Origin: ATX-6F1 sp943369485
GTDB taxonomy: Bacteria > Cyanobacteriota > Cyanobacteriia > PCC-6307 > Cyanobiaceae
Direction of reading: 5' to 3'
DNA: 64,000 nt
Assembly (NCBI GenBank): GCA_943369485.1
Contig: CALRNH020000006.1
Coordinates: 128,494 to 192,493 of the forward strand
In this document: positions 7,624-14,654 of the stretch, in pieces
How positions within the stretch are numbered: position 1 is the stretch's first letter
How the letters are laid out: each line of letters starts with the position of its first letter
Notes under the pieces: generated by a model
What the model was told of the DNA's origin: nothing
Database searches by the model: none
The model's input: the letters and a program-made list of their open reading frames with translations, nothing else
Program-made: the position numbers and the translations under genes

Positions 7624-8277
7624 ATGGTGGTCCTTGTGCTTGATGAAATCGAACGCCGCAAGCTGGATCGCTCCGACGATGCCGTCTTCTACGCCGAGCC
7701 CCGTTTCGTGCATCATCTCGACGGTGCCTTCCGCCAGCGGCTGTCGACCCTCTACCGGGAGCGGATTCCCCCAGGTGCCGTGGTGCTCGACCTGATGAGC
7801 AGCTGGGTGAGTCACCTGCCTGAGGACGTCAACTACCAGGAGGTGATCGGCCATGGGCTCAATCCAGCCGAGCTGGCGGCCAACCCACGCCTGGATCGCC
7901 ACTGGGTGCAGAACCTCAACCTCAGCCAACGGCTGCCCCTGGAGGAGGCCAGCGTGGATGCTGTGCTGATCGCGGCTGGCTGGCAGTATCTGCAGCAGCC
8001 CGAACACCTGGCCGCTGAGCTGCTCCGGATCGTGCGCCCCGGCGGTCAGACGATCGTGGCCTTCTCGAACCGGATGTTCGTCCAGAAGGCCCCGCGTGTC
8101 TGGACCGATGGCAGCGATCAGGATCACCTGGCCTACGTGAGCCGGGTGCTCCAAGCCCAGGGCTGGCCTTCCCCCCGGCTGATCGCCGAAGGCACCCGGG
8201 CCGAGGGCCCTTTGGGTTGGATTGGGGGGCAAGGGGATCCTTTCTTCGCCGTTGTTGCCGAAAAGAGAGCGAACTGA
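7624..8277 (+). CDS. SAM-dependent methyltransferase, class I
   Basis: The 217 residues show a Rossmann methyltransferase: VVLDLMSSWVSHLP (motif I region, about 53-66), VIGHGLNPAELAANPRL (acidic loop position replaced by GLN), VQNLNLSQRLPLEEASVDAVLIAAGWQYL (motif IV region), and LLRIVRPGGQTIVAFSNRMF (post-motif III). Motif I lacks the usual Gly-rich run, so SAM binding may be unusual. The substrate is unknown. The start is an ATG at 7624. The family is common in cyanobacteria as a stand-alone Methyltransf_11-like protein. Confidence 0.8.
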   Translation: MVVLVLDEIERRKLDRSDDAVFYAEPRFVHHLDGAFRQRLSTLYRERIPPGAVVLDLMSSWVSHLPEDVNYQEVIGHGLNPAELAANPRLDRHWVQNLNLSQRLPLEEASVDAVLIAAGWQYLQQPEHLAAELLRIVRPGGQTIVAFSNRMFVQKAPRVWTDGSDQDHLAYVSRVLQAQGWPSPRLIAEGTRAEGPLGWIGGQGDPFFAVVAEKRAN

Positions 8278-8319
8278 ACCGCAGCCCGGGGCTGCCCGTG
8301 GTCGCGGTTCACATTCCTT

Positions 8320-8325
8320 TACATT
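8320..8325 (+). promoter_or_regulatory. Candidate -10 box for the 8350 gene
   Basis: TACATT at 8320-8325 lies 24 bases before the ATG at 8350 in a locally AT-rich stretch of an otherwise GC-rich gap. No good -35 is seen. Confidence 0.3.
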
Positions 8326-8349
8326 AGGTTTGGGGAAAGCTCTGGTCCC

Positions 8350-8562
8350 ATGCTTGAAGCCCTCTTCCCCATCGTCTACATGGTCAGTTTCGCCGTGATC
8401 GCCGGTGGAGCCTTCGCCTTGATGACCCAGAACCTTCGCGGCGCCTCCCGCAGCCCGGCTCCCCGTCAACGCCACCCCGAAGCGCCCGCTCCAGGGGAAG
8501 AGGTGCTCTACGTCGACCTCGGCCGCGAACGGCTGGAGCAGCTCTATGAGTTGCCGTCCTGA
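8350..8562 (+). CDS. Small single-pass membrane protein, DUF2973-like
   Basis: The 70 residues begin with one hydrophobic helix (IVYMVSFAVIAGGAFALM, about 8-25), continue with a basic Pro-rich linker, and end in EEVLYVDLGRERLEQLYELPS. The combination of an N-terminal anchor and a VDLGRERLEQLY-type tail resembles small DUF2973 proteins of cyanobacteria, whose role is unknown. The protein probably sits in the thylakoid or plasma membrane with the tail in the cytosol. It is convergent with the next gene, one base apart. Confidence 0.7.
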   Translation: MLEALFPIVYMVSFAVIAGGAFALMTQNLRGASRSPAPRQRHPEAPAPGEEVLYVDLGRERLEQLYELPS

Positions 8563-8563
8563 G

Positions 8564-9328
8564 TCAGGCCAGGTCTTCGGCGGATACGGTGATGCTCGTG
8601 TGTTCGCGATAAATCTCATCGCCCATGTCGTCGACGCTGAATGACGTCCAGGTGACGGATGGCTCAGATTCAGTCAACGCTATGGGCCATTCAATCCGGC
8701 GTCGCTGGTAGGTGAGGCCGACACAGGTGAGTTCCTGATCATTGGCCATGAGTGACCAGAGCAGGCGCAGGTCACCCCGGTCGTAGGCAATGGGATTCTT
8801 CACCTGATCACCCTCAACGGGAAAGCCAGGCTTCAATTGGAGTCTGCGCTGATTCTCCCAGCAGAGATAGTCGCCGTTGTCTGTGGGATAGAACCAGCAA
8901 CTTTCATGGGTGATCTCCCTCAGTGAAACGTGATCGAGGCAGGTGATCTGATCAATCGCGATTGGGGAAGTTTGTTCCTGGCTCGGATCAACCCCGAGCG
9001 AACCTTGGAGTTCATAGGCCCCAAGCCAGAGGGTGGTGGTGTCGAAATGGGGGATCACGGCATCACAGATCAGTTGACGCTGCTCGAAAGCCCCTGATTC
9101 TGGAGCTGGAACCAGCCCTCTGAAGGGATCATCTCCATGGCCGTTGGCATGGCCCGAAGCCACCAGGGCGTCGAGGCTGCGATCGACATCCGTGGGAACG
9201 CTGAACATGCGCAGGGCCGAGCCATGACCCACCCCCAGGAGTTGAGCGGCCAGAAGCTCCTCCCAGGTGACCTTGTCACCGGGAAGAGCGTCCTGGGGCG
9301 CCAGAACAAAAACGAGTGGATGCTCCAT
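8564..9328 (-). CDS. Hypothetical protein, 254 residues
   Basis: I do not recognise this family. The protein is acidic and soluble, with no signal peptide or helix-rich membrane part. It looks like two alpha/beta halves: residues 1-120 (MEHPLVFVLAPQDALPGD..., WLGAYEL) and 150-254 (ESCWFYPTDNGDYLCWE, DRGDLRLLWSL, RRIEWPIALT). The NGDYLCWE codons are the source of the 23-bp sequence repeated at 7301-7323. It is monocistronic, with an Hli gene 79 bases away on the same strand. Base composition is lower in GC than its neighbours, which may point to transfer. Confidence 0.7.
   Translation of the reverse strand: MEHPLVFVLAPQDALPGDKVTWEELLAAQLLGVGHGSALRMFSVPTDVDRSLDALVASGHANGHGDDPFRGLVPAPESGAFEQRQLICDAVIPHFDTTTLWLGAYELQGSLGVDPSQEQTSPIAIDQITCLDHVSLREITHESCWFYPTDNGDYLCWENQRRLQLKPGFPVEGDQVKNPIAYDRGDLRLLWSLMANDQELTCVGLTYQRRRIEWPIALTESEPSVTWTSFSVDDMGDEIYREHTSITVSAEDLA
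8854..8876 (-). repeat. 23-bp exact inverted duplicate of 7301-7323
   Basis: This is the partner of the copy just after lnt. It lies inside the 8564-9328 gene and encodes GDYLCWE with flanking bases. Confidence 0.8.
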
Positions 9329-9407
9329 GGTCCTGAGGCGTTACCGCTGCAGCATTCGGGCCGGGTGGAGAGATCTTCGCCGATCTCGGGGAGTCGGCGG
9401 GACTGAA

Positions 9408-9557
9408 TCAGCCGAGGCCGATCTGGGCAAGGATGCTCTGACCCGTGAGGAGCTCGGTCCCGAGCCCGATCACGAAGCCGAGCATGGCCAGACGGCCATT
9501 CCAGGTCTCAGCGAAGGCAACGAAACCGAAGCGGGGAGCGGGGGGAGAGGAGGCCAT
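9408..9557 (-). CDS. hli: High-light-inducible protein (Hli/Scp)
   Basis: This is a 49-residue single-helix protein of the chlorophyll a/b-binding superfamily. The helix motif AETWNGRLAMLGFVIGLG has the ExxNGRxAMxG signature whose Glu and Asn bind chlorophyll. Hli proteins dimerise in thylakoid membranes and protect photosystem II and new chlorophyll during stress. A longer ORF reaches 9812, but Hli proteins start just before the helix and the upstream part looks non-coding, so the ATG at 9557 is chosen. A TACAAT at 9595-9590 could be its -10 box. Confidence 0.92.
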   Translation of the reverse strand: MASSPPAPRFGFVAFAETWNGRLAMLGFVIGLGTELLTGQSILAQIGLG

Positions 9558-10052
9558 GGGAAACAGGATGGTTGCGAAACTTGAAGATATTGTAAAGGCT
9601 CGTAAAGCTGATGGAGCGTGTTCAGCGCTGCCATCGAGGGCCATAAGGATCGAAGCGCCTCTGCTTGGCCAGCGGCTGGGGGCGTCGAGCCGCTCGGTGG
9701 CGTGGGGCCGGTTGGCGTGGGGTCGCCGGCGCTGACGATCCGGTCGCGGCTCGGAAAGTCTCGATGGCTCAAAGCTTTCGCTGGCGTTTCCAGGCTGGCT
9801 GATGGGCTGCAATGCCGTCCCCTGGACCGCCTACTGATCAACCACTGGCCATTCTCCGGCGCCCCGGCTCGAGATCGAGCTCCTGCGGGTCACCAGCCCC
9901 AGGCGCCAGCGCCGGCCGCTGGGCTGGCGCCCCATCGGATCCGTTCAGCCTTGAACGCTCAGGCTGATCGATCCATGGTTGCGATTCATCGCAGATGCCT
10001 ACCCATGCCTGGCGGGAGGTTGATGCGGTGATTCCTGGGCCGTGCGGGGGGC
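9558..10052. other. Gap without a convincing gene (about 495 bases)
   Basis: Open frames exist on both strands but none shows domain patterns. A short plus-strand run at about 9836-9953 (LEIELLRVTSPRRQRRPLG) could be a gene relic but has no start. Apart from the hli promoter region I see no RNA gene or terminator here. Confidence 0.5.
9590..9595 (-). promoter_or_regulatory. Candidate -10 box of the first hli gene
   Basis: TACAAT on the minus strand lies 32 bases before the ATG at 9557. It sits in a short AT-rich island. No clear -35 at standard spacing is seen. Confidence 0.35.
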
Positions 10053-10646
10053 GTGGCGCGGAATCGGCTGCCGGCCGTTGGACTCCCCGTGGTGGTGCTG
10101 GTCATCGGCGCCCTGGTGCTGCAGCGCTGGAGTGAGCGACTGCCACCCGGGCTGCAGCGACGGTCCGAGCGTCCCTTGCTGATCTGGAACGCCGGCATCG
10201 GCCTGATCGTTGCGCTTTCGATGCTGCTCTGGTTGCTGCGGCGCAAGGGGCTTGATTGGCTTGCCTCGCTTCCGTTGCTGCGCGGCTCAGCGTTCATAAC
10301 GGCTTGGGGTTGTTCGCCACGGCCCCCTCAGCCAGCGGCCACCAGCGCTCCACCACCGCCGGGGTGCCGTACCAGCTCTCCCCGAAGGCTCCGCCGTGGG
10401 CCACCCCCGGCAGCACCACGGCGGTTGACCCCTCCAGCAGGGCCGAGGCCACCGGCACCAGCCCGTCGCCGCGGTCGTTGGCATCGCCGGTGCTGTTGCG
10501 GTAGGCCGTCGGCGCCAGACGCCGGGCCATGGGGGTGGCGCTCGGCAGACCCAGATCGCCCGCCACCGAGACGTAACTCACCTGATCAGCGAACGCCGAT
10601 CCCTGCAGGCGCTGCTGCACCATCCGGCGCAGCAGCGTGGCCTTGA
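10053..10646 (+). CDS. Hypothetical membrane ORF, 3' part antisense to a lipase-like gene
   Basis: From a GTG at 10053, residues 1-80 look real: two hydrophobic helices (LPVVVLVIGALVL, about 10-23; WNAGIGLIVALSMLLWLL, about 45-62) with basic linkers. From residue about 84 the frame runs antisense over the hydrolase gene and becomes Pro/Arg/Ala-rich, which looks like shadow sequence. The original gene may have lost its stop, or the true end may be lost. A purine-poor CGGGGGGC precedes the start. Treat the first 240 bases as the probable coding part. Confidence 0.4.
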   Translation: MARNRLPAVGLPVVVLVIGALVLQRWSERLPPGLQRRSERPLLIWNAGIGLIVALSMLLWLLRRKGLDWLASLPLLRGSAFITAWGCSPRPPQPAATSAPPPPGCRTSSPRRLRRGPPPAAPRRLTPPAGPRPPAPARRRGRWHRRCCCGRPSAPDAGPWGWRSADPDRPPPRRNSPDQRTPIPAGAAAPSGAAAWP

Positions 10647-11013
10647 GCGCCGTGTGGGGGCTTCCCAGCATCACCAGCGCGCCGCTCAGGGCTTTGCCGT
10701 CGTAGCACCGGCCCTGGAACGGAGCGTCATCGAGAAACAGCCGCAGCATGATTCCACCGGAGATGTGGCCGATCAGCGTCACCCGGCCTGTGGGGGAGTG
10801 CTGGGCCAGGTCGGCCACGGCCGCTGCCACCCGATCGAGGATCCGCGCCCAGGCGAAGGCGAACACGGTGAGCAGCCATTCGGCCTTGCCTACCGCGACC
10901 ACCTGAACCGGTTGCCCGCTCAGCTGCCCAAGCTGCGTGGCCATCGGGACGTAGGCCTCGGGGCTGATCAGGAAGCCGCCGAGGATCACGATCGGTTGCG
11001 AGGGCAAGGGCAT
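10294..11013 (-). CDS. Alpha/beta-hydrolase, lipase-like
   Basis: The 239 residues from MPLPSQPIVILGGFLISPEAY show an alpha/beta hydrolase: an oxyanion-type strand (PIVILGGFL), a nucleophile elbow as GHISGG (variant of GxSxG, about residue 90), GSPHTA, and a late DGLVPVASALLEGS...PGVAHGGAF with candidate Asp and His. It resembles the lipase-like proteins of cyanobacteria and plants. The ORF extends upstream to 11334, but that part is antisense to the CDGSH relic and has no domain signal. Substrate unknown. Confidence 0.82.
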   Translation of the reverse strand: MPLPSQPIVILGGFLISPEAYVPMATQLGQLSGQPVQVVAVGKAEWLLTVFAFAWARILDRVAAAVADLAQHSPTGRVTLIGHISGGIMLRLFLDDAPFQGRCYDGKALSGALVMLGSPHTALKATLLRRMVQQRLQGSAFADQVSYVSVAGDLGLPSATPMARRLAPTAYRNSTGDANDRGDGLVPVASALLEGSTAVVLPGVAHGGAFGESWYGTPAVVERWWPLAEGAVANNPKPL

Positions 11014-11100
11014 CGCGGGGGGTGACGGCGTAAAGGCAGCATGCCCAACGGGATCCGCCTCTGGAAGACTGGGATCAGGCGCTGATCGGAGCGCCCTGCG

Positions 11101-11340
11101 GTGACGCCAGAGCCCAGCTTCTCCGCTGCAGGCCCGCAGGCCCTGGGCCTGCCCGCTGGCCGCTCCTAATCTCTGCAGCAGCGGCCGCAGCCGCCATGGC
11201 TGGATCTGCGACGGCGCCCACCTCGGCACCGGCCTGATCGCCCGTGAGGTTCTGCGGGCGGAGCCTGGCACCGTGCTGGTGTGCGGCTGCGGCTGCTCCT
11301 GCCGCTCTCCCCTTTGCGATGGCAGCCATGACAAGCCGCC
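11101..11340 (+). pseudogene. CDGSH iron-sulfur protein, frameshifted
   Basis: A GTG at 11101 with GGAG nine bases upstream starts MTPEPSFSAAGPQALGLPAG and stops at TAA 11167-11169. A second frame continues directly with LCSSGRSRHGWICDGAHLGT and then VLVCGCGCSCRSPLCDGSH (to about 11330). The second piece has one full CxC-x-CDGSH 2Fe-2S motif and one degraded motif in which a Cys is Ser. Intact two-motif CDGSH proteins (mitoNEET relatives) of about 75 residues are common in bacteria. A frameshift and a lost ligand suggest decay. One inserted or deleted base near 11160-11170 would restore the join. Confidence 0.65.
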
Positions 11341-11538
11341 CCGAACACCCTGGTGGACATGGTGGCGATGGGAGATCGCATGCGCCAGGTCGTCTTCATG
11401 AAGACCGGCTGCTTGTGGTGATCAGCCGTGTCAGCTGCTTGAGCGGGGCGAGATGGCGTTGTGAAGCGCAAGCTCTGACCACCTTGGGTGCCTAGTAGGG
11501 TTCATGAAACATCGCTTAAGAGCAAGGGGGGACGAACC

Positions 11539-12003
11539 ATGCAGCCGATCGAAGCCACGGCCAAGGAGGCGATGATCAAGGCGCTTAATCACATCCTTGA
11601 GCTTGAGCTGGCTGGGGTGGTGAAATACACCCACTACGCACTGATGGTGTACGGCTACAACCGCATTCCAATCGTGGCCTGGCTCAAGAGTAACGCTGAG
11701 GAGGGGCTGGTTCATGCCCACAAAGCCGGTGAGATGGTGACGCTGCTGGGAGGGCATCCATCCCTTCAGATCGGTTCACTTCTGGAGACCCAGAAGCACG
11801 ACATCGGCGACATCCTGAGAGAGAGTCTGGAGCACGAAAAAGAGGCGCTCAAGGCTTATTACGAGCTTCTAGCCCTTGCCGAGGCACATTCTGTGCTGAT
11901 GGAGGAGTACGCAAGGGAGATGATCGTGCTGGAGGAACTGCATCTCGATGAAGTGGACAAGATGTTACGCCGACCGGGCGATCTTGAGTCCTATCACGGC
12001 TGA
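11539..12003 (+). CDS. Bacterioferritin-like (ferritin superfamily) protein
   Basis: The 154-residue protein is a four-helix bundle of the ferritin-like superfamily. Candidate di-iron ligands are E21/E23 (HILELELAGVVKYTHY), E54/E55 and H61 (NAEEGLVHAHKAGE), E98 (SLEHEKEALKAYYELL), and E132/E133 with H135 (VLEELHLDEVDKML). It may store iron or detoxify peroxide in the cytosol. The ATG at 11539 is preceded by AAGGGGGG; the longer ORF from 11488 has no family similarity. It lies alone between relic genes. Confidence 0.85.
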   Translation: MQPIEATAKEAMIKALNHILELELAGVVKYTHYALMVYGYNRIPIVAWLKSNAEEGLVHAHKAGEMVTLLGGHPSLQIGSLLETQKHDIGDILRESLEHEKEALKAYYELLALAEAHSVLMEEYAREMIVLEELHLDEVDKMLRRPGDLESYHG

Positions 12004-12096
12004 TCGCACACCTTTGGCCTCAACGCATTCAGGTGAGTCTGTCCGAGAACTGATTGATCACGATGGTCGCATCGGCGGACCTCCAACCCATGGAAA

Positions 12097-12118
12097 GGGC
12101 GCCCCGTGTCGGGCGCCC
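12097..12118 (+). terminator. GC hairpin after the ferritin-like gene
   Basis: Two copies of the self-complementary GGGCGCCC (12097-12104 and 12111-12118) can form an 8-bp stem with a 6-base loop about 95 bases after the stop. There is no T run, so termination is uncertain. Confidence 0.35.
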
Positions 12119-12272
12119 TCGGGCCGGTTGCAGGGAACTGGTTAGAACCGCCCTGGCCGAGACCTCTGATTCATTGATAGATCCGTTCCGCTTCTGTGTC
12201 AGTATGGAAAACCGCTCTGACTGCCAGCACAATCGCCACTTTGGCCCAGAGGATTTCCAGCTTCCTTAGAGC

Positions 12273-12620
12273 TTGCTGGCCCACGGTTTGAGGCCTCTTC
12301 AGGCGGTGCTCTTTGCCTATCCCATCGCCTCGATTCACCCCACGTGGATAGGCCTGCCGAACTGGATCGCTTTCCTGCGCTTCTTCCAGCGGCGTGTGCA
12401 TCGCCTCGCCCCTGTGCATTCAGTCTGGAGCAGATCGAGAACAGGGTGCTGCGCCAGATCAGCGGTGATCCCCTCCTTCACTTCGCGATCGTCCGCGCCT
12501 CGGTGGGTTGTTCGCAGCTGCGCCACGAGGCCTACACGTCGGAGCGGGTGGATGAGCCATTGGAAGACGACCTGAGCCGCTTCATCAATCTCATCGCCAA
12601 GGTGCGATTCGAGCCAGATG
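12273..12620 (+). pseudogene. DUF547 protein remnant, frameshifted and truncated
   Basis: Frame one holds LQAVLFAYPIASIH (about 12295-12340), the usual alternating Leu/Tyr/Pro block of DUF547 domains. After a frameshift near 12410, frame two holds FSLEQIENRVLRQ, then GDPLLHFAIVRASVGCSQLR and HEAYTSERVDEPLEDDLSRF, which closely follow the DUF547 core (DPRIHFALVCASVSCPPLR-like). The N-terminal part and C-terminus are missing. The coding similarity stops at about 12620, where it meets the 3' end of a truncated rhodanese on the other strand. The family function is unknown. Confidence 0.7.
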
Positions 12621-12932
12621 GGGGTCAGTCAGCCGGAGCTGGTTCACCACGGCCGTGCTGCGCAACCCGACCGAACAGCACACCACGATCGGCTGCTCCT
12701 TGCAGGCTTGGTCCTGCGGACCAGGGATCGCCGTCTCCCCCACCTGCGCGAGACGCACCACGCCGGGGCGGCCGCTCAGCTTGAATTCGGCAGCCGTGCG
12801 GGCGTCAAGGATCAACCAGTCGCCAGGTCGCTGAAGCTCCAGTGTTCGTTGGAAGGAATCAGAGGGAATGCAGGGAGCCCGATAGCGCAGCCGGATCGAC
12901 TGTTTGAGACAAAACCACATAAAGTCGTTCAT
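12591..12932 (-). pseudogene. Rhodanese-like protein, truncated at the C-terminus
   Basis: Residues 1-100 match a single-domain rhodanese: basic N-terminus (LKQSIRLRYRAP), GDWLILDARTAAEFKLSG, and the active loop VVCCSVGLRSTAV with catalytic Cys in a CxxGxRS pattern. Sulfur carrier or transfer activity is typical. After NQLR the frame runs antisense into the DUF547 relic and ends LARIAPWR instead of the usual final helix and Gly-Gly-(I/L)-x-x-W block. About 25 residues of the fold are missing, so it is probably non-functional. Confidence 0.65.
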
Positions 12933-12968
12933 TGCCCAATGGTTCGGGCACCTGGCACCAGACGATTC

Positions 12969-13052
12969 CTACGAACCGGAGCTGAACAGAAATTGCAGTA
13001 CCGCGAATCCCAGCAGACAGGTGGCGGCAAGCAACGGGATGGTGTGCAGCAC
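12969..13052 (-). CDS. Very small membrane protein (27 residues)
   Basis: A GTG at 13052 is preceded seven bases upstream by GGGAGGT, the strongest ribosome binding site I saw in this region. The product is HTIPLLAATCLLGFAVLQFL with short polar ends (ends FSSGS), one clean membrane helix. Such a size and shape fits small photosystem or cytochrome subunits, but it does not match PsbX, PsbY, PetM, PetN, PsaM or Psb30 as I know them. It lies between the rhodanese relic and the NTF2-like relic on the same strand. Function unknown. Confidence 0.5.
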   Translation of the reverse strand: MLHTIPLLAATCLLGFAVLQFLFSSGS

Positions 13053-13192
13053 GATGGGGACCTCCCGGCTGTTCGTTCTACTGACAATGCTTGCCCATCC
13101 GTGACGGTGGAAGGCCGGATGTGGAGAACAACAAACACACTTTTAGATGAAGTTGTGTTGCCGATTGTGTTGTGGCCGACCCTCCCGTGAAC

Positions 13193-13680
13193 TCAAGACA
13201 CGAAGCTCCGGTAAAGCCAGCCACGGAGCCACCCACCACCGGCACCGGCTCAAAGGTGGGGCCAACGACATCAAAGTCGTCACGATGCTCCTCGATCTTT
13301 CCCTCGGCACCGAGGCGCAGGCGAGTGGTTCCGGAATTGACGAACTCGATCCTCTTGATCTTCAGCCCCATCGTCCACTCCACGAAGGCCGTCTCGCCGC
13401 TGAGCGCCACGGCGCCGGGCTCGAGGAAACCATCCTCAAAGCGGCGCATCAGGCCCTCCTGGGCAACGATGTAGGCCTCAGTGCCTGGCTTCTCCTGGGT
13501 CGGGTCCTGGACATGCGCCTTGTCGTCGTAGACGGCCCACCACTGCTCCGCGCTCGGCGCCGGAGCGCCGGAATGCGCGTCAACTGGGCCGCGTTGATCC
13601 ACGGCCAGTGTTTCTCTCGCCAGCGTTATCGTTCCTTCTGCTCCGGCGAACTCGGGGACGCAGGCCTTGAGGCCATGCAC
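13193..13680 (-). pseudogene. NTF2-like/SnoaL-like protein with a 3' frameshift
   Basis: The frame encodes an NTF2-fold protein: SAEQWWAVYDDKAHVQDPTQ, GLMRRFEDGFLEPGAVALSG, TAFVEWTMGLKIKRIEF, TTRLRLGAEGKIEEHRDDFD, VVGPTFEPVPVVGG. Homologues end soon after with a helix like GWLYRRF. Here the main frame runs on into GSVAGFTGASCLEF, while the next frame over reads GWLRGWLYRSFVS and then TGA at 13193. A single-base change near 13228 would restore a normal end. Either a sequence error or a young pseudogene. NTF2-like proteins bind small hydrophobic molecules; no substrate can be given. Confidence 0.6.
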
Positions 13681-14118
13681 CAGCGGCTGAACGCCGATGG
13701 CCCCTGGCAGCAGGCCGCCAGCAGCGTGAAGAAGATGCTCAAAACCGCTAGGTGGCCGATCCGCAAGACAGGGCTTGTTACGCCACGGGCCGTCCTCGCC
13801 AGCACGGGCAAATCGCCGATCGGCGAGCCGATGGCCGGCCGCTCACGGGTGATGTTGGCCAGGGACAGGGCACGGGGGTTGATCCGGCCTTGGAACGAAG
13901 CAGCGAGCATCGGTCCGGAGCAGATCTCAGCTGGTTACGCCGCCGCCTGGGAGAGCTCGCTGAAGATCCCAGGTCTCCAGATCCAGCTGCGCCCCAAGGG
14001 AACGGTGATCGGAGGGGGCTGGCCCCCTTGACATCGCTTCACGGGGGCCATGGCATTGAATCAATCAGGGCCCGCCACAAACTCTCTGGTGCCCCCAGGC
14101 GCCGGACTGGCAGCTTGT
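13681..14118. other. Gap without a convincing gene (about 438 bases)
   Basis: Both strands have long open frames typical of GC-rich DNA, but no frame keeps a domain pattern. A minus-strand piece with a hydrophobic run (LAVLSIFFTLLAACC, about 13720-13765) could be the leader of a lost gene upstream of the NTF2-like relic. I see no RNA gene. Confidence 0.45.
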
Positions 14119-14415
14119 TCAGACGATTCCCAATAGGCTGCCGGTGAAAGTCTCACCGCCTCGGGCGTAGTCGGTGATCATCAGAGCGATGAAGCCCAGC
14201 ATGGCCAGGCGGCCGTTGAGCTTTTCGGCCCGTTCATGGAGGCCCCAGCCGCTCTCGGCACTCACCAATTCCATGGGTGGTTCGGTGGCGAAGGCATTCA
14301 GCCGACCAACATCTTCGGTGGTGACGGCGCCGCCGCGGATGGAGGCGCGATCAAGGGCAGTGGGAGTCTTCGAGGTGTCTTCGTCCGCGGAGTGATGATT
14401 CAGCTGATCAATCAA
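14119..14415 (-). CDS. hli: High-light-inducible protein with N-terminal extension
   Basis: The 98-residue form has a soluble N-terminal region (TALDRASIRGGAVTTEDVGR, LNAFATEPPMELVSAESGWG) and a C-terminal chlorophyll-binding helix with the motif HERAEKLNGRLAMLGFIALM. It is a close paralogue of the gene at 15310-15579. The only available start is TTG at 14415, since no ATG or GTG precedes the conserved part. It should sit in the thylakoid membrane and bind chlorophyll and carotenoid as a dimer. The different last residues (GETFTGSLLGIV versus GEAFTRGLLGLG) show the copies have diverged. Confidence 0.88.
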   Translation of the reverse strand: MIDQLNHHSADEDTSKTPTALDRASIRGGAVTTEDVGRLNAFATEPPMELVSAESGWGLHERAEKLNGRLAMLGFIALMITDYARGGETFTGSLLGIV

Positions 14416-14447
14416 CCCTGACGGTCACAGCTGGATTGAAGTGCCTG

Positions 14448-14582
14448 TCAGAGGAACGAATCAAGATTCATGTATGGAAAGGTTTGCAGATCCATCAGGG
14501 ATTCTTCTGCCGGTACCCATGCTAATCCAATCAGCGATTCTGCGCGGAAGGTGTCGTGAAGAGTTCTGAATGACTTCGCCAA
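14448..14582 (-). CDS. Small ORF upstream of hli (44 residues)
   Basis: A TTG at 14582 opens a 44-residue acidic ORF with protein-like content: KSFRTLHDTFRAESLIGLAW, VPAEESLMDLQTFPYMNLDS, ending FL. In-frame stops lie just upstream, and no Shine-Dalgarno is obvious, so the start is weak. It is 32 bases before the TTG of the hli gene on the same strand. The local sequence is less GC-rich than the window average. I do not recognise the family. Confidence 0.45.
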   Translation of the reverse strand: MAKSFRTLHDTFRAESLIGLAWVPAEESLMDLQTFPYMNLDSFL

Positions 14583-14654
14583 GAACTAAGTTCAGATCGC
14601 GCGTGGCTTGATGACTGGCCTTTTCCACCAACTACCTGCCACCAGCCGCCAGGC

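Noticed and set aside
8278..8315. GC palindrome after the methyltransferase as a terminator
   Set aside because: The sequence can fold but has no T run, and a likely -10 box of the next gene overlaps its 3' side.
7423..8619. Minus-strand frame of 398 codons across the methyltransferase
   Set aside because: It is antisense to a recognisable methyltransferase and has no domain pattern; only its last part may belong to the frameshifted relic reported at 7307-7617.
13147..14031. Plus-strand frame of 294 codons opposite the NTF2-like gene
   Set aside because: The minus strand carries a clear NTF2-like core; the plus frame is low-complexity shadow sequence.
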